Assembly (NCBI RefSeq): GCF_900090325.1
Contig: NZ_FMHW01000002.1
Coordinates: forward strand, 5,147,001-5,211,000
Direction: 5' to 3'
Length of the DNA stretch: 64,000 bases
Origin: Micromonospora pallida
GTDB taxonomy: Bacteria > Actinomycetota > Actinomycetes > Mycobacteriales > Micromonosporaceae
Position 1 is the first letter of the stretch. Every line of letters begins with the position of its first letter. Positions 45,461-53,646 of this stretch are shown one piece after another. The translations under genes and the position numbers were made by a program. The notes beneath the pieces were generated by a model. That model was not told where the DNA came from, ran no database searches, and saw nothing but the letters and a program-made list of their open reading frames with translations.

Positions 45461-45505
45461 GACCCGATCTCGTCCGACCCGATCTCGTCCGACCCGATCT
45501 CGTCC
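45461..45505. repeat. 15-bp coding tandem repeat, three copies
   Basis: GACCCGATCTCGTCC is repeated three times in tandem (45461-45505). It encodes GSDEI units on the minus strand, followed by related DESRLDGTG segments. It lies in an insertion of the GAF domain in the same gene as the 42-bp repeat. Confidence 0.85.
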
Positions 45506-46735
45506 GGCCCGGTTCCGTTCGGTCCGGCCATGCAGCGGCCGACGAGGACCCCGTCCTCCTCCACCAGCAGCACCGCGCCGGACCGCGCGCCGGTCGCGGC
45601 GACTGCGCTGTGCAGGATGACCCGCAGGATGCGGTCCAGGTCGTGGGTGCTGGCCAGGGTGTCGCCGAGTACCGCGAGGTGCCCCCGCAACTGGTCCCGG
45701 CTGCTGGTCAGGGCGACCACGTAGGACTGCGTCTCCCGGGTCATCCGGTTGAACGTGCCGGCGAGCCGGCCGATCTCGTCGTGGCTGCGTACCGGCACCC
45801 GGGCGGTCAGGTCCCCCGGGCGACGCGGTCCACGGCGTACGCCAGCTCGGCCAGCGGCCGGGTGGTCACCCGGGCCAGCCGCGCGGCGGCGAGCACGGCG
45901 AGGAGGCCGGCGAGCAGCACCGTGGCGACCAGGGCCGCGTGCAGGCCGGGTGACTGGTCGCTGGGTACGGAGAGGAGCAGTGGCAGCGGCTGGCCGGGAG
46001 CCGGTCCGGCCCGGCGGACGTACCGCCCGTCACCGGTGCCGGTGACCCGGTCGTCGCCGGCCGGGGCGGCGGCGGCCAGCACCTCGTCGCGTACGCCGGT
46101 CGCCTCGGTGGTCTGCGCGATGCCGGCGTCACCGGTCAGGAGGGTGATCTCGACGCCGGTGACCGCGGCGAGCCGGGCCACGAAGCCGGGGTCGACGAGT
46201 TGGGCGACGGCGACTCGGCCCAGCATGCCCCCGGCCCGGTCGCGCAGCTCCACCTCGGCACTGAGCGCCCGGACCGGACCGTCGGCCGGGGTGGTACGGG
46301 CGCAGTCCAGCCAGGGGCGGTCCGGCGCGCCGGGCGTGGTGTGGACGACCCGTCCGGTCACGTCGGTGACCAGCACGGCGGCGGCAAGGCCCCGGCCGAC
46401 GACCTGGTTCGCCGCGCCGGCCCGGCCGACCGGGTCCGCACCGCTGAGGGCGACCGCGTCGGCGGCGGCCCGCAACTGCTGGCAGAGGGCGGTGACGGAG
46501 GTCCGGACCGCCCCGACGGCCAGCCCGAGCCGTTCGGCGGAGCGGCGCTGGTCGACCGTGGCCAGGGTGGTGCCGACAAAGAACGCGCCGAGCAGGACCG
46601 GGCCGAGCACCACCGTGAGGAAGGCTGCGGTCAACCGTCCGCGTAGCGTCACTCTTCCCCCCGGAAGTCCTACGCCCGATGCTGCGATGCTTACACAGTG
46701 ACACCGCTGTACGAGCGTTGCGTCAGGAGTGTTGC

Positions 46736-47356
46736 GTGACGGATTTTTCTGATGAAGCAGAAGAGGCCCCTGGGGCGAAGCGCGACACCCGGGTGGAACT
46801 GCTCGCGCGCCGCCGGGCCCTGGGGGCCGGGGAGCGCGCCGCCGCCGCGACCGCCGTGGCGGGCACGCTGGTCGACCTGGTACGCCGGCTGCGTCCGCGC
46901 CGGATGACCGGGTACGTGCCGGTGGGCTCCGAGCCGGGCGGGCCGGACCTGCCGGAGGTGCTGCGGTCGGCCCTGTCGCCGGGGGCGGAGTTGCTGCTAC
47001 CGGTGCTCCGGGACGACCTCGACCTGGACTGGGCCGGATACTCCGGTCCGGCGGCCCTGGTGGCGGCCGGGCGGGGGATCCGCGAGCCGGTCGGGCCCCG
47101 GCTCGGCCGGAGCGCGGTGGCCGGGGTGGAGCTGGTGGTCGTACCGGCGCTGGCGGTGGACCGGCAGGGAATCCGGCTCGGCCGGGGCGGCGGATCGTAC
47201 GACCGGGCGCTGGCCCGGATGCCCGCCGGAGCGTGGACGGTCGCCCTCCTGCACGACGGTGAGCTGGTCGACCGGCTGCCCGCCGAGCCGCACGATCGTC
47301 CGGTGCGTGCGGTGGTCACGCCGACCGGTGGGCTACAGGTCTTGACCACACCTTGA
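46736..47356 (+). CDS. 5-formyltetrahydrofolate cyclo-ligase
   Basis: A 206-residue enzyme that converts 5-formyl-THF to 5,10-methenyl-THF with ATP. The RARRALGAGERAA-type N-terminus, MTGYVPVGSEPGGPDL and the phosphate loop LGRGGGSYDRALARMP identify the family. GTG at 46736 with AGGAG six bases upstream. It is divergent from the diguanylate cyclase and precedes the CIRCE-controlled FmdB-like gene by about 90 bases, the same order as Mycobacterium Rv0992c-Rv0991c. Confidence 0.9.
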   Translation: MTDFSDEAEEAPGAKRDTRVELLARRRALGAGERAAAATAVAGTLVDLVRRLRPRRMTGYVPVGSEPGGPDLPEVLRSALSPGAELLLPVLRDDLDLDWAGYSGPAALVAAGRGIREPVGPRLGRSAVAGVELVVVPALAVDRQGIRLGRGGGSYDRALARMPAGAWTVALLHDGELVDRLPAEPHDRPVRAVVTPTGGLQVLTTP

Positions 47357-47395
47357 CCACTCCGGCTGGACGAACCCGGGTCAGATGGCGCACCA

Positions 47396-47422
47396 TTGGC
47401 ACTCGAACAGGTGGAGTGCCAA
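47396..47422 (+). promoter_or_regulatory. CIRCE-type HrcA operator
   Basis: TTGGCACTC-N9-GAGTGCCAA is a perfect inverted repeat with the 9-base spacer of CIRCE (consensus TTAGCACTC-N9-GAGTGCTAA); G replacing A in the arm is common in actinobacterial versions. It lies 28-54 bases before the FmdB-like start codon, a good place to repress that gene. This predicts induction by heat shock through HrcA. Confidence 0.88.
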
Positions 47423-47449
47423 CAGGCTGTGCCAGATCCGGAGGAGAAC

Positions 47450-47827
47450 GTGCCCACGTACCAGTACGCCTGCACCGCGTGCGGCCACCAGCTCGAGGCG
47501 GTGCAGTCCTTCTCTGACGAGCCGCTGACCGAGTGCCCGGCGTGTGCGGGTCGGCTGCGCAAGCTGTTCAACTCGGTCGGCATCGTCTTCAAGGGCTCCG
47601 GCTTCTACCGCACCGACTCGCGTTCGGCCGGCTCGGACTCGCTGACCAGCGGCAAGGGGGGCAAGTCCGACTCGTCGTCCGGCGGGTCCTCCGGCGGTGA
47701 CTCCGGCTCGTCGTCCTCTTCCTCGTCGTCGTCCGCCAGCAGCGGCGGCAGCTCCGGCGGATCGTCGAACGGCTCCTCCGGGGGCTCCTCGACGGCGAAG
47801 GCCCCCGCGGCCAGCGCCTCCTCCTGA
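47450..47827 (+). CDS. FmdB-family zinc-ribbon protein, Ruc-like chaperone
   Basis: A 125-residue protein. PTYQYACTACGHQLEA and ECPACAGRLRKLF supply two CxxC pairs for one zinc. From about residue 55 the chain is a Ser/Gly-rich disordered tail (SSSSSSSSASSGGSSGGSS-like). The mycobacterial counterpart Rv0991c (Ruc) is known as a redox-regulated chaperone of the HrcA regulon. The CIRCE operator, cyclo-ligase neighbour and tail support orthology. GTG at 47450 with GGAGGAG at a good distance. Probable role: holding unfolded proteins under heat or oxidative stress. Confidence 0.82.
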   Translation: MPTYQYACTACGHQLEAVQSFSDEPLTECPACAGRLRKLFNSVGIVFKGSGFYRTDSRSAGSDSLTSGKGGKSDSSSGGSSGGDSGSSSSSSSSSASSGGSSGGSSNGSSGGSSTAKAPAASASS

Positions 47828-48082
47828 CCGATCCGGCCCCTGCGCGAGGCGACACCCTGCGCTTCGGTCGGCGAGGACCACGCGTCAGCCGGTCGGCCAC
47901 CCGGGGCAGTCCCGGCCATAGCAGATCCACTCCGCCGCCGGGCGTTTTCCACAGGCGCGCGGGTCGTCCACAGGCGGCCCGCGCCGCCGTCCCGCACCGC
48001 CTAGCCTGCTGTCCCGGCGCGCTCCAGCGCGTCGGCGACGACCGGGGACCAGCTCACCCCGGCGACGGTGAGGGAGGCGGGC

Positions 48083-48655
48083 ATGCGCTTCGGTCGTACG
48101 GTCGGCGAACGGTCACTACGTCCGGTCCGGTGGCCGGGCCGGCCCGGTGGGAGCACCCTGCTCCGGGTGGGGCTCGTCGCCGCGCTGCTCGGCCTGGCCG
48201 CCACCGTCCTGCACACCCCGCCCGAATGCGGTCCGGCCCCGGGCGCGGCTCCCGCCGGGGCGCGCCCGTCCCCGAGCAGCCCACCGGCGCGCTCCTCCCC
48301 CGCCGACCCGTCGTCCCCGGCGGCCGAGGGGCCGACCGGTGCCGGCGAGCCGGGCGACCGGTCCGGCGGGACGCTTCCCCTACCCGCTGGCACGGTCGGC
48401 CTGCCGGTACGGCTGGCCGAACCGGCCGCCCTCGCCGTCGTCCGCCCCGGCGACCGGGTGGACCTGCTGGCCGTACCCGCCACCGGACCGGTCACGACGG
48501 TCCTGGTCGCCTCCCGGGCGCTGGTCCTCGACGTGGTCGGCGCCGACGAACTGGACGGCTCGTCCGCCCTCTACCTGGCCCTCGCGCCGCCGCAGGCGGA
48601 ACGGGCGGTCGGGCAACCGGAGGGCAGCCGGTTCGCGGTCATCGTGCGCGGCTGA
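48083..48655 (+). CDS. SAF-domain protein, CpaB/RcpC-like
   Basis: A 190-residue membrane-anchored protein. One N-terminal helix (STLLRVGLVAALLGLAATVL) leads to a Pro/Ala/Ser linker and a SAF-like domain. LPLPAGTVGLPVRLAEPAAL and VVRPGDRVDLLAVPA are its most typical parts. Such proteins are found in Flp-pilus systems and alone in actinobacteria near fmdB. No other pilus genes are nearby. ATG at 48083 with GGGAGG upstream. Confidence 0.8.
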   Translation: MRFGRTVGERSLRPVRWPGRPGGSTLLRVGLVAALLGLAATVLHTPPECGPAPGAAPAGARPSPSSPPARSSPADPSSPAAEGPTGAGEPGDRSGGTLPLPAGTVGLPVRLAEPAALAVVRPGDRVDLLAVPATGPVTTVLVASRALVLDVVGADELDGSSALYLALAPPQAERAVGQPEGSRFAVIVRG

Positions 48656-48773
48656 CCCCACTCGGAGTGGTCCCACCGGCTGACCACTCCGGCCAGCCCC
48701 ACCGGAATGACCCGGTGACCGGCGGGACGGCCGGGCCACGTCGGCCGTTCAGCACCGGCCGCACCGGTTCGCG

Positions 48774-48947
48774 TCAGTCCCAGTGCGGCGGACGCTCGGC
48801 GAGCAGCCGGTCGTCGTTGTCACGGGTCGACTCGCCCCAGCCCCGGTCGGTGTCGTCGGTGGTCTGCTCGGGCAGCACCACGAAGTCGTCGCTCAGGTCG
48901 ACGACGCGGTCGTCGTCGCCGGACGGGTTCAGCAGCCGCTCCTCCAC
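48774..48947 (-). CDS. Small acidic conserved protein
   Basis: A 57-residue protein with DRVVDLSDDFVVLPEQT followed by DDTDRGWGE and ending LLAERPPHWD, a pattern that recurs in small actinobacterial proteins of unknown function. It is strongly acidic and soluble. The GTG at 48947 is best by homology, but no ribosome binding site precedes it, so it may be leaderless. Divergent from the Pro-rich gene at 49037. Confidence 0.65.
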   Translation of the reverse strand: MEERLLNPSGDDDRVVDLSDDFVVLPEQTTDDTDRGWGESTRDNDDRLLAERPPHWD

Positions 48948-49036
48948 GAGCCGAGCGTAGCCCAGCGCACCGCCATCCTCGTCTCCGCGAGCCGCGTCCC
49001 GGTGCTGCGTGCCGGCGCCCGGTAGCGTCGGACGGC

Positions 49037-49351
49037 GTGACGACGCCCCACGGTTCCGAGGACGACTACTGGCGTCGGCCGCCGTCCGGCGAGCCCACGC
49101 CGCCAGCGGCGACCACCCCACCGCCAGCCAGCGGATACACCGGTCCGCCACCGACCACCGCGCCCCCGCCGGGCTGGCGTCCACCGCTGCACCTGCAACC
49201 GCCGCCGCCCCGCCGGCTTCCCCCACAGGACCCGGACGCGCTGGACGCCGCCGAGCAGCGGGCCCAACGGGTCACCCAGGTCGTGGGGACGGTGGTCGGA
49301 GTGGTGCTGCTGGTGGTGATCTGCCTGCTCTGCTCGCGGGCGCTGTTCTGA
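49037..49351 (+). CDS. Small Pro-rich membrane protein
   Basis: A 104-residue protein. A Pro/Thr-rich cytoplasmic N-terminus (about 65 residues) is followed by QRAQRVTQVV and one C-terminal membrane helix (GVVLLVVICLLCSRALF). Tail-anchored topology is likely. Unknown function. GTG start. Confidence 0.65.
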   Translation: MTTPHGSEDDYWRRPPSGEPTPPAATTPPPASGYTGPPPTTAPPPGWRPPLHLQPPPPRRLPPQDPDALDAAEQRAQRVTQVVGTVVGVVLLVVICLLCSRALF

Positions 49352-49429
49352 GCGGTCGCCGGCCGGGCTCAGCGGGTTGCCGGCCGGGCTGTCCAGCCAG
49401 GCCCGGGCGGGTGGGTAGGGCGGTGCCGG

Positions 49430-49912
49430 TCAGACCACGCCGTCCCAGACCGCCCGGGCGCCCGTCTCACCGGTCAGGTAGACGAGGGTGGACGCGACCA
49501 CGGCCAGGCCGACCACCACGACCGTCAGCACCACTGGCAGCCACGACGGCAGCGCCCGGGCGCGGGCCCGACCGCTGGTGGCCAGCAGCAACACGATCGC
49601 TGCGACGGCCAGTGCCACGGTGGCCCAGAGCAACTGGTCGCCGTATCCGGAGTGGGTCTCCACCTGGGAGAGGATCTCCGGCGGGTAGCCGCTGTCCCGG
49701 AGCGCCTTCTCGAACGCCTCGCCGGACTCGGTCGCCACCCAGGCGATCACCGGCGTCACCACGGCCAGCGCCGCCACCGCCCAGCCGAGGCGGTCACGCC
49801 ATCGGGGCAGCACCCCGTACGCGACGGCCAGCAGCGCCAGCAACGGCACGAACACCACGACGGCGTGCACGATCAGGACGTGTTGCGGCAATCCCGCGAT
49901 CTTCTCAAACAC
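49430..49912 (-). CDS. DUF2231-like membrane protein
   Basis: A 160-residue protein with four helices and the DUF2231-like opening LPQHVLIVHAVVVFVPLLAL. Conserved polar features: HSGYGDQLLWAT between helices 2 and 3, and ESGEAFEKAL. Related proteins are membrane proteins of unknown role, sometimes heme-linked. GTG 49912, with GGAGG five bases upstream. Divergent from fur. Confidence 0.82.
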   Translation of the reverse strand: MFEKIAGLPQHVLIVHAVVVFVPLLALLAVAYGVLPRWRDRLGWAVAALAVVTPVIAWVATESGEAFEKALRDSGYPPEILSQVETHSGYGDQLLWATVALAVAAIVLLLATSGRARARALPSWLPVVLTVVVVGLAVVASTLVYLTGETGARAVWDGVV

Positions 49913-50089
49913 CGCCACCTCCGGTTGACTTCCGCGCCGCGCCAGCGTACGTCGCATTCCTGTCCGGCTGATTACACGCGTCAAACCGGGATCCGGTTCG
50001 GTGCCACCGCCGGTGACCTGGGCTGTGGCCGGGGCCACGTGTCCCGGAGGCCGGTTGTCGCCCCCACCGTGGCGTGCTGTGATTGATTC

Positions 50090-50518
50090 ATGTCCACTAC
50101 CGAGGAGCTGCTCAGGTCGAGGGGCCTGCGGGTCACCCGGCCCCGGCTCGCCGTCCTGGACGTCCTCGCCGCCGGTGGGCACCTCGAGGTCGAGGAGATC
50201 GCCCGGCGGGTCCGCGAGCGGCTGGACTCGGTCTCCACCCAGGCGGTGTACGACGTCCTCGGCGCGCTCTCCCGGGCCGGCCTGTCTCGCCGGATCGAGC
50301 CGGCCGGCAGCCCCGCCCGGTTCGAGGCACGGGCCGGGGACAACCACCACCACGTGGTCTGCCGGGGTTGCGGCGACATCGCCGACATCGACTGTGCCGT
50401 CGGCAGCGCCCCCTGTCTGGATCCGAACATCGCCCACGGCTTCGAGGTCGACGAGGCGGAAGTGACCTTCTGGGGGCTCTGCCCCACCTGCCAGGCCCGC
50501 CGCTCCGCCGACGTCTGA
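50090..50518 (+). CDS. Fur-family transcriptional regulator
   Basis: A 142-residue Fur/PerR-type metalloregulator. The winged helix has RGLRVTRPRLAVLDVL and STQAVYDVLGALSRAGL. The metal region is NHHHVVCRGCGDIADID, and the second CxxC is in LCPTCQ, so a structural zinc site is complete. The FurA-like sequence suggests iron- or peroxide-sensing, but katG is not adjacent. ATG 50090. It is followed by a MpaB-type gene, 76 bases on. Confidence 0.9.
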   Translation: MSTTEELLRSRGLRVTRPRLAVLDVLAAGGHLEVEEIARRVRERLDSVSTQAVYDVLGALSRAGLSRRIEPAGSPARFEARAGDNHHHVVCRGCGDIADIDCAVGSAPCLDPNIAHGFEVDEAEVTFWGLCPTCQARRSADV

Positions 50519-50593
50519 CCGACCATCGCCCGCGGGTCAGTGGGCGGCCGTCGATCCGGCGCAGCCCGTCCCCGAGCGTGGCACTCTTGGTCG

Positions 50594-51457
50594 GTGGCAT
50601 CCGATGACACCGGCCTCTTCGGTCCCAACTCGGTGACCTGGAAGGTGCACGAGGAACCCGTCCTGCTCGTCGCCGCCCTGCGCTCGCTCTACCTCCAGGC
50701 CCTGCACCCCCGGACGATGGCCGGCGTGGCGCAGAACAGCGATTACCGCCGGGACGCGTGGGGCCGGCTGGTGCGCACCGCCACCTACGTGGCGACCACG
50801 ATCTACGGCACCACCGCCGAGGCGGAGGCGGCCGGACGCCGGCTGCGGGCCCGGCACGCCCGGCTCCGGGCCGTCGACCCGGCCACCGGCGAACCGTTCC
50901 GGATCGACGATCCGGACCTGCTGCGCTGGGTGCACGTCACCGAGGTCGAGTCGTTCGTCGGCACCGCCCGGCGGGCCGGGCTGTCCCTGACCGACGCCGA
51001 GGTGGACCGTTACTACACCGAGCAGCGTCGGGCGGCGGCCCTGGTCGGGTTGGACCCGGACACCGTCCCCGGCACCGCTGCCGAGGTGGACGACTACTAC
51101 CGGCGGATCCGGCCGGAGCTGCGGATGACCCGGGAGGCGGCGGAGACCGCGCTCTTCCTCACCGCCCCGCCGCTGCCCGGGAACTTCAGTCTGCCGGTGC
51201 GGCTCGGCCTCACCCTCGGTCCGCCCCGCTGGGCGTACTTCGGCGTCGCCGGTACGGCGCTGGGGCTGCTGCCCGGCTGGGCACGCCGGCTCTACGGCGG
51301 CCTCGGGCTGCCCACCACGGCCCTCTCCGCCGAGGTGGGGCTCCGGGCGCTGCGTCTGGCGCTGGCCGCCGTGCCGCAGCGCTACTGGGAGGGGCCGCTC
51401 CAGCAGGCCGCCAAGGCCCACGCCGCCCGGCTCGCCAGCCCGCCCCTGCCGGTCTGA
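50594..51457 (+). CDS. MpaB-family (DUF2236) oxygenase-like protein
   Basis: A 287-residue protein of the MpaB/Lcp superfamily of heme oxygenases. It has VTWKVHEEPVLLVAALRSLYLQALHPRTMAG, then LLRWVHVTEVESF and YYTEQRRAAALVG. In this family, conserved His residues bind heme b. Substrate unknown. GTG 50594 without a strong ribosome binding site; homology begins there. The upstream fur gene could be its regulator. Confidence 0.85.
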   Translation: MASDDTGLFGPNSVTWKVHEEPVLLVAALRSLYLQALHPRTMAGVAQNSDYRRDAWGRLVRTATYVATTIYGTTAEAEAAGRRLRARHARLRAVDPATGEPFRIDDPDLLRWVHVTEVESFVGTARRAGLSLTDAEVDRYYTEQRRAAALVGLDPDTVPGTAAEVDDYYRRIRPELRMTREAAETALFLTAPPLPGNFSLPVRLGLTLGPPRWAYFGVAGTALGLLPGWARRLYGGLGLPTTALSAEVGLRALRLALAAVPQRYWEGPLQQAAKAHAARLASPPLPV

Positions 51458-51508
51458 CCGCCTTTCGCCCGTCTCGACAACCCGGCCGGCGCTGAGGACA
51501 CGAGCCGG

Positions 51509-52444
51509 TCAGTTCCGTGCGGTCGGGTCCGGGGCGTGTTCCATGGCGGCCCACGGCTCCCGGCCCGGGACCTGCGCCCCGTCCGGGCAGATCCGCCGGT
51601 AGTCACACCAGCCGCAGCGGGTGCTGGGCAGGGTGGGGAACGCCTCGTCGGGCTCGGCCCCGTCGGCGACGGCCCGCTCGGCGGCCATGATGTCCCGCGC
51701 GGTCTCCTCGGCCCGGCCGACCTGCCGGGCGAGGGACTCGGGGGTGTGCTCGTGGGCGGCGACCGTACCGGTCGGCAGGTGGTGCAGCTCCACCCGGCGA
51801 CACGGCCGGCGGAACACCCGTTCCGCGGCGTACGCGTAGAGCGCCAGGGCCTGGGAGCCCCGGGCGTCGTCGGCGTCCAGCCCGGTCCGGCCGGTCTTGT
51901 AGTCGACGATCACCAGCTCGGGGCCGTCCGGGCCGGGGCGGGAGTCGATCCGGTCGGCGCGACCGTTGAGGGCCAGCACGGCGGTCTTCGCCGCCACCGT
52001 CCGCTCCACCCCGACCGGCTCGACCGCCGGGTCGAGGGTTTCCACGTACGCCTCCAGCCAGGACAGCGCCCGCCGGAAGGCGGCCCGCTCCTGCTCGTCG
52101 TCGCGGTAGCCGTCGCGGACCCAGGTGCCCTTGAGCAGGGCGGCCAGCGCCTCCGGGCGACGCCGGTCGGCGGGGAGTGCGTACCAGTTCTTCAGGGCGG
52201 TGTGCACGCTCGCGCCGAGCGAGTTGTGCGCCCACGGTGGCCCCTTCGGCGGGGCCGGCCGGTCGACGTAGGAGTAGCGGTAGCGCCGGGGGCAGTCGGC
52301 GTACGACCCGAGTTTGCTCGGTGTGCAGACGAACAACCGCTCCGGCATGCCGGCGAAGCCGAGCTGCTCGGGCTGCTCGGCGCGGGGGCGGGGCGCACGG
52401 CCGCTGGTGGCGCGGCCGGACCGGTCGGCTGGGGAACGTCGCAC
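51509..52444 (-). CDS. RecB-like PD-(D/E)XK exonuclease
   Basis: A 311-residue nuclease of the Cas4/AddB C-terminal type. It has CTPSKLGSYADCPRRYRYSY, then LGASVHTALKNWYAL, GRADRIDSRP, the catalytic VIVDYKTGR and the iron-sulfur cysteines CGWCDYRRIC. With the first Cys this gives the usual 4Fe-4S ligands. It has no helicase partner here and probably acts alone in DNA repair. GTG 52444 (AGGA seven bases before) is the likely start; homology begins at about residue 33. No CRISPR array is present. Confidence 0.85.
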   Translation of the reverse strand: MRRSPADRSGRATSGRAPRPRAEQPEQLGFAGMPERLFVCTPSKLGSYADCPRRYRYSYVDRPAPPKGPPWAHNSLGASVHTALKNWYALPADRRRPEALAALLKGTWVRDGYRDDEQERAAFRRALSWLEAYVETLDPAVEPVGVERTVAAKTAVLALNGRADRIDSRPGPDGPELVIVDYKTGRTGLDADDARGSQALALYAYAAERVFRRPCRRVELHHLPTGTVAAHEHTPESLARQVGRAEETARDIMAAERAVADGAEPDEAFPTLPSTRCGWCDYRRICPDGAQVPGREPWAAMEHAPDPTARN

Positions 52445-52530
52445 ACCGCGATCCTGCCATCCCGGTACGACAGGTCGGAAACCGACGAGTCGGACGGCCC
52501 TGTCGTCCGGGCGGGGCCGGTGGAGCCTGA

Positions 52531-52590
52531 GGCCGGTGAGACCGGGGCCGGGAGGCCGGTGAGACCGGGGCCGGGAGGCCGGTGAGACCG
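52531..52590. repeat. 23-bp tandem repeat, about 2.6 copies
   Basis: GGCCGGTGAGACCGGGGCC followed by GGGA repeats at 23-bp spacing (52531, 52554, 52577) in the gap between the exonuclease and the PHP gene. No coding use. Confidence 0.85.
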
Positions 52591-52623
52591 GACGGCCCGG
52601 ACGCCAGAGAGCCTCGTCGCGGG

Positions 52624-53505
52624 TCAGGCTGAGGCAACCGGACGCACCCCGGTGGCCTCCGCGACGATCCGCTCGTACGCCTGCGGACTGGTGGTGTGGG
52701 CGCCCAGCCGGACAGTCTTGTGCGTGCCGTGGAAGTCCGACGAGCCGGTCACGAGCAGTCCGAGCCGGGCGGCGAGGGCCCGCACGTGCTCCCGTTCGGC
52801 CGGCGAGTGGTCCTCGTGGTCGGCCTCGAGCCCGGCCAGGCCGACCGCCGCCAGCTCGACGATCAGCTCGTCCGGCACGATCCGGCCCCGGCGGCTGGCC
52901 CGGGGGTGGGCGAAGACCGGCACCCCGCCGGCCGCCCGGACCAGCGCCACCGCCTCGAAGACGTCGATGTCCTCCTTGGCGACCCGGTAGCGGCTGCCCA
53001 GCCACCGCGACCCGAACGCCTCGCTGGTGGTCGCCACCAGCCCGGCCCGGATCAGCGCCGCCGCGATGTGTGGTCGGCCGATCGAGCCGCCGGCTGCGGC
53101 AGTGTGGATCTCCGTCCAGCTCACCTCGACGCCGTCGGCCCGCAGCAACTCGACGATGCGCTCCCCACGGGCCTCCCGGGAGGCCCGCACCCGGGCCAGC
53201 TCGGCGGCGAGCGCCGGGGCGTCCGGGTCGAAGAGGTACGCGAGCAGGTGCAGCGACACCGCCGGCTGCACCCCGTTCCAGAGGCAGGAGATCTCCGCGC
53301 CCCGGATCAGGGTGAGCCCCGGCGGCAGTGCCTGCCGCGCCGGCTCCCATCCGGCGGTGGTGTCGTGGTCGGTGATCGCCACGACGTCGAGCCCGGCGTC
53401 GGCGGCGGCCCGCACCAGTTCGGCCGGGGTCAGGGTGCCGTCGCTGGCGGTGGAGTGGGTGTGCAGGTCGATCCGGGACGGGGTGGACGAGGATCGCGGG
53501 ATCAC
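52624..53505 (-). CDS. PHP-domain phosphoesterase, RNase AM-like
   Basis: A 293-residue PHP protein. The metal motif DLHTHSTASDGTLTPAEL is near residue 13, with VVAITDHDTTAGW, then EISC and VFAHPRASRRG, and the C-terminal GSSDFHG. This pattern matches the YciV/TrpH group: 5'-3' exonuclease on short RNAs and 3',5'-bisphosphate nucleotide phosphatase. It might, like CysQ, act on pAp. ATG 53505. Confidence 0.88.
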   Translation of the reverse strand: MIPRSSSTPSRIDLHTHSTASDGTLTPAELVRAAADAGLDVVAITDHDTTAGWEPARQALPPGLTLIRGAEISCLWNGVQPAVSLHLLAYLFDPDAPALAAELARVRASREARGERIVELLRADGVEVSWTEIHTAAAGGSIGRPHIAAALIRAGLVATTSEAFGSRWLGSRYRVAKEDIDVFEAVALVRAAGGVPVFAHPRASRRGRIVPDELIVELAAVGLAGLEADHEDHSPAEREHVRALAARLGLLVTGSSDFHGTHKTVRLGAHTTSPQAYERIVAEATGVRPVASA

Positions 53506-53646
53506 CGCCCGGACGTTACTCCCGCCGCCGCCGGCCGTCCCGCCCCGGGAGCGGCCGGCCGGCGGGACGGACCGGCGGGGCCGGGGCCGTCGATGGCGGC
53601 GGGACCTCGTCCGACGGCGGGCTGGGCATCGGCTGCGGGGCGACGG

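Larger units (their letters stand above)
44242..46652 (-). pseudogene. Diguanylate cyclase split by a frameshift
   Basis: Two adjoining frames form one protein of about 800 residues: N-terminal helix, an external domain (about 30-215), a second helix, HAMP, GAF, then GGDEF. The first frame ends prematurely at VARG-T-stop; the second resumes in HAMP with VRSHDEIGRLAGTFNRM. A G run (45813-45817) has five G where six would restore VARGDLTARVPVRSHDE. GGEEF and an RxxD inhibitory site (REVD) five residues before it are intact. GTG at 46652 with GGGGGGAAGA. A sequencing error, true inactivation or slippage could explain it. Confidence 0.85.

Noticed and set aside
51509..52444. Cas4-like nuclease as a sign of CRISPR
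   Set aside because: No repeat-spacer array and no other cas gene in the window. A stand-alone RecB-like exonuclease explains it.
52531..52590. Regular 23-bp repeats as a CRISPR array
   Set aside because: The units abut each other with no spacers, so it is a plain tandem repeat.
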